46,543 nucleotides of DNA from DATDAW01 sp036524675 (lineage in GTDB: Bacteria > Verrucomicrobiota > Verrucomicrobiia > Chthoniobacterales > DASVRZ01), in assembly GCA_036524675.1 (NCBI GenBank), contig DATDBU010000057.1:1-46543 (forward strand). The letters are read 5' to 3'. The notes under the pieces are model-generated. The model ran no database searches, was not told the origin of the DNA, and saw only the letters and a list, made by a program, of their open reading frames with translations. The translations under genes and the position numbers were made by a program. The stretch's first letter is position 1; every line of letters starts with the position of its first letter. This document shows, piece by piece, positions 32,896 to 41,577 of the stretch.

Positions 32896-33705
32896 GTGCG
32901 AATTCTCGTTTTGATTTTCACTTTGTGCATGTCGTCGATCGCGCTGCTTCGCGCCAACGACACGCTTTACACCGCGCTCAATGCTGTCGGTAAGGCAAAA
33001 GGCGACAAATTTCTCGACTCACTCATCGTTGCTGAAGGACTTTCCGGCGATTCGCAGCCGCCCCGATGGCGGTTTATTTTTGACGATCCGGAAGCGCAGG
33101 GCGGCGTCCGCAACATCGAAGTCTCCGGCGGCGAAATCGTCGCTGAAAGTGCACCCCGGCGAAATCCTTTCCCTTTCACGGGACTGATTTCACTCAACAA
33201 ACTCCAGCTTGACTCCGACGGCGCCTTTGCCGTCGCAAACGCCGAGGCGAAACGGCGTAAAATCGGCTTCGATGTCGCCAATTTCCTCCTGCGCACGGAC
33301 GGAAATATTAGCGCTCCGGTTTGGCGCGTCGAATTGCTCGATAGCGATCACAAAGTCATCTCGATGATCTCGATTTCGGCTGACACAGGCATGGTCACTC
33401 GCGTCGAGGGACAGCAGGGGCGTCGCGATTTGGTCGGAACGGAGGAAACCGCGAGCGAGCCGGGCGACGCAAACGATCCGAATTCTACCGAGCAAAAAAT
33501 CCATCGCGGTTTTGTGAATATCGGCCAGGCATTTCGCCGCGGGTTTCGGACCGTCGGTGGATCAGTCCAGGAAATCTTCACCGGACGCAGGACTTTCGAC
33601 AAAGAGTACCGGCAACCCAATGGCCAGACTGGAGAGACTGGCAATCTTGATAGCGATTACGTGACGCCTTCCGCCCCTCCGCCACGGACGCTACCGGACG
33701 ACTGA
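32896..33705 (+). CDS. Secreted protein of unknown function with PepSY-like region
   Basis: The 269-residue protein starts at GTG 32896 (MRILVLIFTLCMSSIALLRA), a good signal peptide with cleavage expected after LRA. The middle part (about 25-170) has beta-rich stretches such as PRWRFIFDDPEAQGGVRNIE and PVWRVELLDSDHKVISMISI followed by ADTGMV, similar to the strand-turn pattern of PepSY-type domains. The C-terminal 90 residues are low-complexity and end in a proline-rich tail. It is probably periplasmic. No motif gives a reaction. Confidence 0.65.
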   Translation: MRILVLIFTLCMSSIALLRANDTLYTALNAVGKAKGDKFLDSLIVAEGLSGDSQPPRWRFIFDDPEAQGGVRNIEVSGGEIVAESAPRRNPFPFTGLISLNKLQLDSDGAFAVANAEAKRRKIGFDVANFLLRTDGNISAPVWRVELLDSDHKVISMISISADTGMVTRVEGQQGRRDLVGTEETASEPGDANDPNSTEQKIHRGFVNIGQAFRRGFRTVGGSVQEIFTGRRTFDKEYRQPNGQTGETGNLDSDYVTPSAPPPRTLPDD

Positions 33706-33906
33706 GCTGGCAGGAAAATCTTACTCCTTTCTCTTGCTCTAGGGCCGGAAACCACCTGGACGCCCCAGAGTGGAAGCAAGCGTTGAGGCTCCCAGAGAAA
33801 GTCTTCTGGCAAGCCCGTCCTATTCAGAGCAAAAGAAAGATGCACCGACGGGCCGGGGCGGGATTTGCTGTGGTAAAGTCGAGGCGCAGCCTCTAAATAG
33901 CACGGA

Positions 33907-34386
33907 ATGTTTGCCCTCATCGTCGCCCTGTTTGTTGCAGCGATCTGTCTGTTGCTGGCGGAAGTATTTATTCCGGGGTGGGTGCTGGGAACGCTCGGGA
34001 TGCTCACCATTGCTCTCGCGCTCATCCTGACGTTCATCCAATACGGGTTGGCGATCGGATCCATCGTTACCGTCGTTGTCACCGCATCGGGAACAGTTGG
34101 TTTTTTCGTCTGGATGCGCGTTTTCCCGGACACCATCGTCGGCAGAAAACTAATCAATCGCTCCATAGCCGGTGAGGCGCCCCACAAGAAAGACTCCAGT
34201 CTTTCACCCGGCATGGAAGGAGTCGCGTTGACCGATCTGCGGCCTGCTGGGACCGCGCGTTTCGCCAACCATCGCGTCGACGTCGTCAGCGAATCCGTTT
34301 TCATTGCGAAAGACTCCGCGATTTGCATCACGCTCATCGAAGGAGCGCGCGTCGTCGTAAGGCCGCTGACCAATTTTGAACCCTGA
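33907..34386 (+). CDS. NfeD-family membrane protein
   Basis: In this 159-residue protein, two to three membrane helices (ALIVALFVAAICLLLAEVFI, LGMLTIALALILTF, IVTVVVTASGTVGFFVWM) are followed by a C-terminal OB-fold NfeD domain. Its sequence GMEGVALTDLRPAGTARFAN is the family core. It has no ClpP-like protease part, so it is a short NfeD. It lies upstream of a FloA gene, the arrangement of Bacillus yqeZ-yqfA, and is expected to act with the flotillin in membrane microdomains. The 162-base gap to floA contains no recognisable feature. Confidence 0.88.
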   Translation: MFALIVALFVAAICLLLAEVFIPGWVLGTLGMLTIALALILTFIQYGLAIGSIVTVVVTASGTVGFFVWMRVFPDTIVGRKLINRSIAGEAPHKKDSSLSPGMEGVALTDLRPAGTARFANHRVDVVSESVFIAKDSAICITLIEGARVVVRPLTNFEP

Positions 34387-34548
34387 AAAGATTGTCGCCT
34401 CTTAAATCCGAACGACGCGAATGAAGTGCTCCTTGCAACCATCGCAGCCGCGGAAGACTGTGAAAGCCACTAACCGATAACGAATAGTTCACTATCTGTT
34501 AGTTTTAATAGGTTTTACACCCACTTTCCCCCATCACATAGTCCGCCC

Positions 34549-35565
34549 ATGAATTCTCTGGTTTGGATAGTCCTCATCGGCATCGCGGCAGTCGCAGCCA
34601 TCGTCGTTTTCCTCCTCATTGCCAATTTTATCGGCGTCTGGTTCCGGGCAAAAATTGCCAACGCACCCGTTGGTCTTTTTAATCTGGTCGCCATGCGGTT
34701 CCGGCGCGTTCCGGTCGGAGCCATCGTCGACACGCGTATCACGGCCGTCAAAGCCGGCATCGACATCGACACCGATCTACTCGAAGCGCATTACCTCGCG
34801 GGCGGGAACATCGAACAGGTCGTGCTCGCACTCATCGCCGCCGAAAAAGCGCAGATTACCCTCGACTTCAACCGCGCCTGCGCCATCGATCTCGCCACCA
34901 AAGGCACCGGGAAAACTGTCCTCGAGGCCGTCCGCACCAGCATCAATCCCCGCGTCATCGATTGTCCAAATCCCTCCTCAGGCAAAAACACGATCGATGC
35001 CGTCGCCAAGGATGGCATCGGCGTCCGCGCCCGAGCCCGCGTGACCGTCCGCTCGAACCTCGATCGTTTCATCGGCGGCGCGACGGAGGAAACTATCATC
35101 GCGCGCGTCGGCGAAGGCATTGTCACCTCCATCGGCTCGTCCAATTCCTACAAAGACGTTCTCGAAAATCCGGACCGCATTTCCAAGACCGTTCTCGCCA
35201 AAGGTCTCGACAGCGGTACTGCCTACGAAATCCTTTCCATTGATATCGCTGACGTGGATATCGGTGAGAACATCGGCGCCAAGTTGCAAGCCGAACAGGC
35301 CGAAGCCGATAAGCGCACCGCTCAAGCTCGCGCGGAAGCCCAGCGCGCCCAGGCAGTTGCCACCGAACAGGAAATGAAGGCGCGCACTCAGGAAATGCGC
35401 GCCAAAGTGGTTGAGGCCGAAGCCCAAGTCCCGCTCGCAATGGCCGAAGCCTTCCGTCGCGGCAATCTCGGCATTATGGATTACCAAAAGATCAAAAACC
35501 TCGAAGCCGACACGAATATGCGCACGTCCATCGCGGGAGTGGATACGCCAAGGGAACGAAACTAA
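34549..35565 (+). CDS. floA: Flotillin-like protein FloA
   Basis: The 338-residue protein has an N-terminal membrane hairpin or helix (VWIVLIGIAAVAAIVVFLLI) and a SPFH-type domain. It contains the strongly conserved FloA stretches TRITAVKAGIDIDTDLLEAH and GGNIEQVVLALIAAEKA. An alanine- and glutamate-rich helical region with Q-A-E-Q-A-E-A-D-K-R and R-A-E-A-Q repeats (about 245-310) follows. FloA scaffolds membrane microdomains and recruits signalling or secretion proteins. Length and architecture are standard. It is second in the NfeD-FloA-unknown series. Confidence 0.95.
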   Translation: MNSLVWIVLIGIAAVAAIVVFLLIANFIGVWFRAKIANAPVGLFNLVAMRFRRVPVGAIVDTRITAVKAGIDIDTDLLEAHYLAGGNIEQVVLALIAAEKAQITLDFNRACAIDLATKGTGKTVLEAVRTSINPRVIDCPNPSSGKNTIDAVAKDGIGVRARARVTVRSNLDRFIGGATEETIIARVGEGIVTSIGSSNSYKDVLENPDRISKTVLAKGLDSGTAYEILSIDIADVDIGENIGAKLQAEQAEADKRTAQARAEAQRAQAVATEQEMKARTQEMRAKVVEAEAQVPLAMAEAFRRGNLGIMDYQKIKNLEADTNMRTSIAGVDTPRERN

Positions 35566-35566
35566 A

Positions 35567-35639
35567 AATTAAGAAGTAGGGTTTAAGAATTAACAAGTTC
35601 TTCAGCGACACCGATGCGCTAACGGCAACCTTCTTAATT
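35567..35639. repeat. Inverted repeat in the floA-35668 gap
   Basis: AATTAAGAAG (35567-35576) pairs perfectly with CTTCTTAATT (35630-35639), with a smaller AAGAA/TTCTT hairpin inside the loop. It could be a weak terminator after floA or an intergenic repeat. The A/T content contrasts with the flanking genes. Confidence 0.45.
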
Positions 35640-35667
35640 CATAATTTTTAACTCAAAATTTCGCCGA

Positions 35668-36342
35668 ATGGAAAACCTCCTCTTTCTTCTCCTTGTTGGG
35701 CTGATCGCTCTCCTGCGATGGCTGTTCTTCGGTGGCGGACTGAAGAGGATACTTGAGAGTTTGCAGGGGGATTTGCAGAACACCAATAAACAGGGACCGC
35801 AACGAACGGCTCCTCCCGTGATGCAGCGTCCGGCAAATGGTCCTCGGCCGGGAGAAACTGCGGAAGAACGGCAAATGCGGAAGTTTATGGAAGCGCTTGG
35901 CCTTCCATCTGACCCGGCCGCGCCGCCGCAGCCACGGCCTCAACCTCCTCCTACTCCTCGACCAGTTCCACCGCCGCAAAATCGTGCACCGCTGCCGATC
36001 CCTCCGGTTGTCGCGGACAACGTCCAGCGCCGTTTGCAAAAAGAGGTCGAACGACTCAGGCGCCGTAAAGAAGCGAACGAGCGCAAGCGCAGTCAATTGC
36101 CACCTCCTCCGCTGCCGGCAAGTCCGGTCTTATCCTCCGAATCCGTGCCAGCGGAAGAAACCGCCGTTGGCCGGTATTTCCGTCTGGAAAAGTTCGGTCA
36201 ACCCAATCTCGCAGCTGCCGCACCGGAACCCACCTTCAAGCCGCCTGCCATTTTGGGCGTTGGCGGCAACCGGGAGGATCTCCGCCGGATGATCATTGCC
36301 AGGGAAATTCTGGGCCCGCCAAAGTCCTTGCAAAGGTTTTGA
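35668..36342 (+). CDS. Membrane-anchored proline-rich protein following floA
   Basis: The 224-residue protein has one N-terminal helix (ENLLFLLLVGLIALLRWLFF). A proline-rich segment (about 95-118, with PPQPRPQPPPTPRPVPPP) is followed by a basic helix (RRLQKEVERLRRRKEANERK). The C-terminal motif is DLRRMIIAREILGPPKSLQR. The ending (I/V)-x-x-x-EILGPP-x-x-L also appears, from memory, in short proline-rich membrane proteins of Planctomycetes and Verrucomicrobia. Its place after NfeD and FloA suggests a flotillin partner in place of Bacillus YqfB. That role is inference. Confidence 0.75.
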   Translation: MENLLFLLLVGLIALLRWLFFGGGLKRILESLQGDLQNTNKQGPQRTAPPVMQRPANGPRPGETAEERQMRKFMEALGLPSDPAAPPQPRPQPPPTPRPVPPPQNRAPLPIPPVVADNVQRRLQKEVERLRRRKEANERKRSQLPPPPLPASPVLSSESVPAEETAVGRYFRLEKFGQPNLAAAAPEPTFKPPAILGVGGNREDLRRMIIAREILGPPKSLQRF

Positions 36343-36376
36343 AATAGCCTAGTTTCGCCGTCCACCAAAGCCAAAA

Positions 36377-36461
36377 GCCGGCGTGGCGGAATTGGCAGAC
36401 GCGCTGGACTCAAAATCCAGTGTCCCCAAAGGACGTGTGGGTTCGACCCCCTCCGCCGGCA
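36377..36461 (+). tRNA. tRNA-Leu (anticodon CAA)
   Basis: The 85-nt class II tRNA has acceptor GCCGGCG with CGCCGGC and discriminator A. The anticodon stem CTGGA/TCCAG carries loop CTCAAAA (CAA), there is a long variable arm (TGTCCCCAAAGGACG), and the T-arm is GTGGG-TTCGACC-CCCTC. CCA is not encoded. The 373-bp duplicated block begins 34 bases downstream. Confidence 0.96.
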
Positions 36462-36495
36462 CTTCTGAACCTCTTTCACCCTACTCTTTAACCTC

Positions 36496-36868
36496 AACTT
36501 GAACTGCCGCGTGGCGGCTCCGGGCACGTTCAAAACCGAGTAAGTTAAAGTTAAAGAGCAGGATTAAAGCTTCCTTGGTTCAGCGACTTTCAGAGGCCAT
36601 CCGCTCTAATTCCTCCCAACGGGCATACAGTTCGGCCACTTTCGCCTTTGCAGCTTCGAGTTCCGCGATTTTTGCAGGCGCTTCCACCGAGCGCGTTACA
36701 AAATAATTCGGATCGCTCAACAACATTTCCAACTCCCCGACGCTTTCTTCGGCCTCGAGAATCGTTTCTTCCATCGCCGCCAGTTCGCGTTGTTCCTTGA
36801 AACTGAGTTTACGCGGGCATTCCGTCTTAATCACAGGCGGTTCCGGCTTGGGCGGTATCCAGACATTC
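36496..36868. repeat. 373-bp direct repeat, left copy (ABC-F 3' end)
   Basis: Matches 37968-38340 in the same orientation with about nine substitutions by eye and no gaps (constant offset 1472). It contains the downstream flank and the last roughly 95 codons of the ABC-F gene. It brackets the hicAB pair together with the right copy. Confidence 0.95.
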
Positions 36869-36870
36869 CG
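36580..36870 (-). pseudogene. Duplicated 3' fragment of the ABC-F gene
   Basis: This encodes the final coiled-coil part of the ABC-F protein (from about PPKPEPPVIK to the identical end WEELERMASESR), with a few substitutions such as LEM for LEV. Upstream of 36870 similarity stops and a chimeric frame continues to 36942 with unrelated residues. It lacks both ATPase domains. It is a by-product of the event that inserted hicAB, not a gene in its own right. Confidence 0.88.
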
Positions 36871-36986
36871 TGCACGCAAAGCGGTGGGCATTGACTCATG
36901 GCGACACGGATTCGCGTCGTAATGTCTGGCACACGAAAGCAAGGACGGGAACCTGGCGCTTTGAGCTCGGGCACACGAAAGTCAGC

Positions 36987-37532
36987 TCACTTTTGCTTAT
37001 TACCGAGAGCTTTTGACTCCGGCTGATGCGGCACTTTACTGGCAGATTGTCCCAGCCCGCGCGTAGCGATCGGAATCACGCGAGAGACGGCGACTCTGTC
37101 CTTGTTTTTCGCGATTTTTGCACGCGCAGCCACACGACCAGCGGGCTTCAAGTTGCCATGTGTTTCTTGATTTCGGCGCTCATGGACCGTCGTCAGTGCA
37201 TCCAAAAGGCGGCGAGCCTCGTCGTCTGTGAACTTTGTGCGCCGGCGCATCTTGCTGGCAAGCGTGCTCTTAGACATGCCGGCCAAACGGGCCAGCTTGG
37301 ACACGTTCAGGATCGGCAAAATTCCGGCGATCTCCTCGGCTGCAAGGTCAGGCTCAGGAATCGGGTCGCCGTGCTTCTTTGCGCTCGCAGTCCATGCCTC
37401 CATTGCTTCCTGAATGTTACGCGCCGCTTCCTCATACGTTGCGCCGTGCGACATGCAGCCCGGAAGCGCTGGAACTTCGGCCATGTATGCGTCGCTCTCT
37501 TCCGACCAATAGATTTTGGTTAGGTATTTCAT
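36987..37532 (-). CDS. hicB: HicB-family antitoxin
   Basis: In this 181-residue protein, an N-terminal HicB partial RNase H fold (YLTKIYWSEESDAYMAEVPA then LPGCMSHGATYEEAARNIQE) is followed by a helix-turn-helix segment (LPILNVSKLARLAGMSKSTL, about 90-130). A basic tail of about 60 residues comes last. HicB binds and neutralises HicA and represses the operon through its DNA-binding part. The start overlaps the hicA stop (ATGA, 37529-37532). The extended basic tail is unusual for HicB, where the protein normally ends soon after the helix-turn-helix. It may contact nucleic acid or be unselected. Confidence 0.92.
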   Translation of the reverse strand: MKYLTKIYWSEESDAYMAEVPALPGCMSHGATYEEAARNIQEAMEAWTASAKKHGDPIPEPDLAAEEIAGILPILNVSKLARLAGMSKSTLASKMRRRTKFTDDEARRLLDALTTVHERRNQETHGNLKPAGRVAARAKIAKNKDRVAVSRVIPIATRGLGQSASKVPHQPESKALGNKQK

Positions 37533-37762
37533 GATTTCAGGAGTTCTCTGATCTGCCGCACGTATGGCGGCTTGATGTGCTTCCCGTGAAGAGGCAGAAC
37601 CATGCGCCTTCCGTCGGAATGACGGAAAACATGATGGCTGCCGACTATGTGATCGAGCGCAAACCCGGCCCTTGTCAGAACATAGGCGGCCTCATCAAAC
37701 GACACATTTTTGTCAGATTGCCCGCTCATGATCTTATCAAGAGCCTTTTGCGCTCTACTCAT
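37529..37762 (-). CDS. hicA: HicA-family mRNA interferase toxin
   Basis: The 77-residue protein starts at ATG 37760-37762 and fits the family's size. A double-stranded RNA-binding-like fold is indicated by VSFDEAAYVLTRAGFALDHI followed by GSHHVFRHSDGRR, which contains the catalytic His. VLPLHGKHIKPPYVRQIREL comes next. HicA cleaves mRNA when free of HicB. The frame is open to a GTG at 37813, but that would overlap other debris. The order hicA-hicB with a four-base overlap is typical. The pair lies between two copies of the ABC-F 3' end. Confidence 0.92.
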   Translation of the reverse strand: MSRAQKALDKIMSGQSDKNVSFDEAAYVLTRAGFALDHIVGSHHVFRHSDGRRMVLPLHGKHIKPPYVRQIRELLKS

Positions 37763-37796
37763 CTGTTTCTTAGTTTGCACAAAACTTTGCGCAATC

Positions 37797-37958
37797 TCAA
37801 TGGAAAGACGCACAAACTATTGTGCAGAGTATCAACAGCCTCATGCGGTCGACGACAAGGCGGATTTCGTGCAATTCAGAATCCGTCAGCGACAGGCCGT
37901 GCTCTCGTTCCATGCGCTCGAAGAGCGGGTAATAGCAGGGAACGGCGCGCTCATCTCG
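37797..37958 (-). pseudogene. Short remnant upstream of hicA
   Basis: A minus-strand frame between stops at 37797-37799 and 37959-37961 reads CYYPLFERMEREHGLSLTDS then ELHEIRLVVDRMR. This is a coding-like, amphipathic stretch without start codon. It overlaps the upstream extension of hicA. It is probably the end of a gene carried with hicAB on the inserted segment. No family is assigned. Confidence 0.3.
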
Positions 37959-37967
37959 CTACACTTG

Positions 37968-38340
37968 AACTTGACCTGCCGCGTGGCGGCTCCGGGCGCG
38001 TTCAAAACCGAGTAAGTTAAAGTTAAAGAGCAGGATTAAAGCTTCCTTGGTTCAGCGACTTTCAGAGGCCATCCGCTCTAATTCCTCCCAACGGGCATAC
38101 AGTTCGGCCACTTTCGCTTTTGCAGCTTCGAGTTCCGCGATTTTTGCAGGCGCTTCCACCGAGCGCGTTACAAAATAATTCGGATCGCTCAACAACACTT
38201 CCAACTCCCCGACGCTTTCTTCGGCCTCGAGAATCGTTTCTTCCATCGCCGCCAGTTCGCGTTGTTCCTTGAAACTGAGTTTACGCGGGCGTTCCGGCTT
38301 AATCACAGGCGGTTCCGGCTTGGGAGGTGTCCAGGCATTC
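37968..38340. repeat. 373-bp direct repeat, right copy (native ABC-F 3' end)
   Basis: See the left copy at 36496-36868. This copy is continuous with the full ABC-F gene and contains its stop codon (38052-38054). Confidence 0.95.
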
Positions 38341-39953
38341 TTTTCACGCTCGGCAGCCGCGTTCCGGTCCCGTTTTTTCTCCAGATAATACGAGTAGTTT
38401 CCGGGCTGGACGATCACACCATTATCTTCAAACGCCACAATTTGATCGCACACACGATCCAAAAAATACCGGTCGTGACTCACCACCAGCACGGCTCCGC
38501 CGAAATTCGCAAGCGCTTCCTCGAGCATGCGCAAGCTTGCCAGGTCCAGATCGTTCGTCGGTTCGTCGAGGACGATGATGTTGCCTCCCCGCTTGAGGAC
38601 TTTAGCCAGCATCAGCCGGGCCCGTTCACCGCCGGAAAGACGGTCCACGCGTTCCGTCGCCCGGTGATCGGCAAAAAGAAAACGCCTTAGATATTGCCGG
38701 GCACTGATCTTTTGCGCACCGAACCAGACCATTTCCTCGCCATCGTCGACTTCCCCCATCACGGTAGATGAGCCGTTCAACTGCATCCGCCCCTGGTCGA
38801 TGTAGTTAAACGTCACTTTCTTCCCAATGACCACCTCGCCTTCGTCCGGCAGGCGATCGCCCAGGCACGTCCGGAGCAGCGTTGTCTTGCCCGCACCATT
38901 ACGGCCGACGACGCCTGTGCACTGGCCTGGCTGAAGTGACAAAGTCAAATTTCTGAAAAGCCACCGATCGTCCCCCACTCGTGCACCGGCACTTTTGAGT
39001 TCGACTCCGATGTTTCCCATCTCCGGCGCGGGCGGAATGAGCAGATCCATCTCCCGTTCCTCGGGAGGTGCGTCCTTGCCTTCGATCTTGTAAAATGTTT
39101 CCAGCCGCCCGCGCGATTTCGACCGCTGAGCCCGGACGCCCGCGCGAACCCATTCAAGTTCCATTCTTAGAAAACGCTGACGCCGGCGCTCCGTTTGCCC
39201 AGCGATCTGCTGGCGCGTCGCCTTGTTCTCGAGATACGCCGTGTAATTTCCAGGATGGGAAAACGCCCGGCCATCTGCGAGTTCGACGATCCGGGTCGCA
39301 ATCACATCGAGGAAATACCGGTCGTGCGTCACAAAAATGACGGCTCCCGGAAATCCGCGTAGAAACTCCTCCAGCCAGCGAATCGATTCGGCGTCCAAAT
39401 GGTTCGTCGGCTCGTCGAGCAACAACAAGTCCGGCCGTGCCACAAGCGCCCGGCAGAGTGCCACACGCCGTTTTTCACCGCCCGAAAGGGGGCCGACCAC
39501 GGCGTCCAGTGGCGGCGCAAAAAGAGCCGTGGTGATCGATTTAATACGTGACTCGAGATTCCAGCCATCCACGGCTTCGATCTCATGGAGCAAATCCGCG
39601 AGCTCCGCTTCCGTGCCATCGCCCGTTTCGTAGCGGTGCAGCCACTCCAGCAAGTCCGCCGCACCTGATTCGATGTTCTCATGGACGGTTTTTTCGCCAT
39701 CCAGTTCGAATTCCTGAGGCAAATAGCCGGTTCGCAAACCGCGACGGCGGGAGATTTCCCCGGCATCGGCAGCGTCTGTTCCCGCGAGGATTTTCAGGAG
39801 GCTTGTTTTTCCCGAGCCATTGCGACCGACCAATCCAACTTTCTCGCCCGGCGCGACAGAGATGGTGACACCATCGAGCAGTCGCTGATTCCCGAAGGAC
39901 AGCACGATTTCATTGGCGGAAAGCAGCGAAGGCAGGGCGGTGGCAGCACTCAT
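38052..39953 (-). CDS. ABC-F family ATPase (Uup-like)
   Basis: The 633-residue soluble twin-ATPase has domain 1 Walker A GLVGRNGSGKTSLL, signature PLSGGEKRRVALC and Walker B LLLLDEPTNHLD. The linker (about 240-300, RRRQRFLRMELEWVRAGVRA) is typical of ABC-F. Domain 2 has GVVGRNGAGKTTLL, RLSGGERARLMLA and IIVLDEPTNDLD. A C-terminal coiled coil (about 540-633) marks the Uup group, whose members bind ribosomes or branched DNA. No membrane segment is seen. Residues from about 540 on are duplicated downstream. It stands alone on its strand, with 222 featureless bases before it. Confidence 0.94.
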   Translation of the reverse strand: MSAATALPSLLSANEIVLSFGNQRLLDGVTISVAPGEKVGLVGRNGSGKTSLLKILAGTDAADAGEISRRRGLRTGYLPQEFELDGEKTVHENIESGAADLLEWLHRYETGDGTEAELADLLHEIEAVDGWNLESRIKSITTALFAPPLDAVVGPLSGGEKRRVALCRALVARPDLLLLDEPTNHLDAESIRWLEEFLRGFPGAVIFVTHDRYFLDVIATRIVELADGRAFSHPGNYTAYLENKATRQQIAGQTERRRQRFLRMELEWVRAGVRAQRSKSRGRLETFYKIEGKDAPPEEREMDLLIPPAPEMGNIGVELKSAGARVGDDRWLFRNLTLSLQPGQCTGVVGRNGAGKTTLLRTCLGDRLPDEGEVVIGKKVTFNYIDQGRMQLNGSSTVMGEVDDGEEMVWFGAQKISARQYLRRFLFADHRATERVDRLSGGERARLMLAKVLKRGGNIIVLDEPTNDLDLASLRMLEEALANFGGAVLVVSHDRYFLDRVCDQIVAFEDNGVIVQPGNYSYYLEKKRDRNAAAEREKNAWTPPKPEPPVIKPERPRKLSFKEQRELAAMEETILEAEESVGELEVLLSDPNYFVTRSVEAPAKIAELEAAKAKVAELYARWEELERMASESR

Positions 39954-40175
39954 AGCGGATGGCCATTGAAAGCGATTTCAATACAGTGCGCAAATTTCAC
40001 CCAAGGAAAACGCAGGCCTCGCTTCTCCTATGACGTGTTATGCACCTTCGCGAAAGATTTCTGCGCGAAGCGCCCCGAGTGCTGCGCTATTGCGCGGCTT
40101 TGGGCCTGTGACGGGTTTGAGACAGAGCCCGGCAGTGTTCCAGACTGATTCCGGCTGGATAGTCCATAACGCTCT

Positions 40176-41102
40176 CTAAGCGGTATCTTTCACCGAAATT
40201 GCCACCGCTTTCGCCGACTGCCGTTTCGACATCTGCATCCACACGACTGCGCCGAGCACGATGCCCATCCCCAGCAGCGTCCGGGCGGTGATCGGCTCAC
40301 GCAGGAAAACCCAGCCGAGCAACACCGCGACCACCGGGTTCACATAGGCATAAGTCCCCAAAATCGTCGGCGACATATGGCGAAGCGCGTAGGCATATGC
40401 CGTGAACCCGACCAGTGACCCGAACACGATCAAATACCCCAGCGCTATCGTCCCTTCCTGTGTCCAGTGCCAGCGGCCAGGCTCGCCCAGCGTGAGACCG
40501 ACCACAGTCAGCACGGTGCCGCCCACGAGCATCTGAATCGCCGACGCGACGTATGGCGAGGTCCCAACTGGATTGCGCTTTGAAAAAACCGTTCCAAAAG
40601 CCCAGGAGATGCTGGCGAGCGTCAAACCAATCAGGCCACGAAGATTTGCCGAAAAAATCTCGTCGGGCGTGAGTCCGGTAAGAACGAATGTCCCCGCGAG
40701 TGCAGCGACGAGACCGCCCCCGACACGCCATGTGAGCGTCGTCGTCCCGCCCGGAGTGACCGCGTCGAAAAATGCCGTCCATACCGCAACGGTCACCACA
40801 ATGATGCTCGTCGTGCCCGAAGCGGTAAATTGTTCCGCCCACACCACGCCTCCGTTACCGCCGGCCAGCAACAGCGTGCCGACGACGGAATTTACCAACC
40901 AGGCACGTAGATTGGTGGGGAATTTCACACCGGTCATACGCACGACCGCTGCCAGCACCGCGCCCGCAATAAGAAACCGCACACCAGCCATCAAAAACGG
41001 CGGTAGATGCGTCACGGCGACGCGGATCGCCAGATAAGTCGATCCCCAAACGACGCAAACGATGAGATACGCCACGAGAGCTCGGCCGCGCAGTCCAGCC
41101 AT
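40176..41102 (-). CDS. EamA/DMT-family metabolite exporter
   Basis: The 308-residue protein has ten hydrophobic helices in two EamA repeats. The first opens YLIVCVVWGSTYLAIRVAV, and the second has SLVGFTAYAYALRHMSPTIL and YVNPVVAVLLGWVFLREPIT, all diagnostic of YedA/RhaT-like DMT transporters. Start ATG 41100-41102 is chosen over an upstream in-frame ATG because it begins four bases after the stop of the Lrp gene and close to the first helix. Such exporters often remove excess amino acids, and the linked Lrp/AsnC regulator fits that. Confidence 0.9.
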   Translation of the reverse strand: MAGLRGRALVAYLIVCVVWGSTYLAIRVAVTHLPPFLMAGVRFLIAGAVLAAVVRMTGVKFPTNLRAWLVNSVVGTLLLAGGNGGVVWAEQFTASGTTSIIVVTVAVWTAFFDAVTPGGTTTLTWRVGGGLVAALAGTFVLTGLTPDEIFSANLRGLIGLTLASISWAFGTVFSKRNPVGTSPYVASAIQMLVGGTVLTVVGLTLGEPGRWHWTQEGTIALGYLIVFGSLVGFTAYAYALRHMSPTILGTYAYVNPVVAVLLGWVFLREPITARTLLGMGIVLGAVVWMQMSKRQSAKAVAISVKDTA

Positions 41103-41106
41103 AAAA

Positions 41107-41577
41107 TCAGGATGCTTCTGGCGGCAAGACGCCGCTCTTCTCAAACACGGTGGATAGTACGATGGTCGTCCGCGTGCTTGTCTGCGACCCTGTGCGCTTG
41201 ATTGTTTTCAACAGTTCCTCGAGCTGGCCCAGAGAGGGCGCGGCGACTTTCAAAATATAGCAATCATCCCCAGCGACGGCGTGGCATTCGAGCACGTTCG
41301 GATTCGCCTCCAGCGCCGCGATTTCGGTTTCCATTTCAGCAAAAGGCACCGGGAACCGGACGGCAACAAACGCCGTGACGGGTATTCCCAGCCGTTCACG
41401 ATCCAGTCGCGCGGTATAACCTTTGATGAAACCCTGCTCTTCGAGCCGTTTCACCCGTTCCATCGCTGCAGGGCGCGAAAGCCCGACCGCATCCGCCAGC
41501 GCCTGATAGCTGATGCGTCCGTCCTCAACCAACCGGACAAGGATTGTGCGGGAAATGTTGTCGAGTGCAGGCGTCAT
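41107..41577 (-). CDS. Lrp/AsnC-family transcriptional regulator
   Basis: In this 156-residue protein, an N-terminal winged helix-turn-helix (LDNISRTILVRLVEDGRISY then ALADAVGLSRPAAMERVKRL) is followed by a RAM ligand domain with the conserved V-L-E-C-H-A-V-A-G-D-D-C-Y segment. These proteins sense amino acids and control transport or metabolism genes. The gene precedes the EamA exporter by four bases, so it probably regulates its own operon. ATG 41575-41577 gives the usual length; an extra 16 codons upstream are not needed. Confidence 0.93.
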   Translation of the reverse strand: MTPALDNISRTILVRLVEDGRISYQALADAVGLSRPAAMERVKRLEEQGFIKGYTARLDRERLGIPVTAFVAVRFPVPFAEMETEIAALEANPNVLECHAVAGDDCYILKVAAPSLGQLEELLKTIKRTGSQTSTRTTIVLSTVFEKSGVLPPEAS

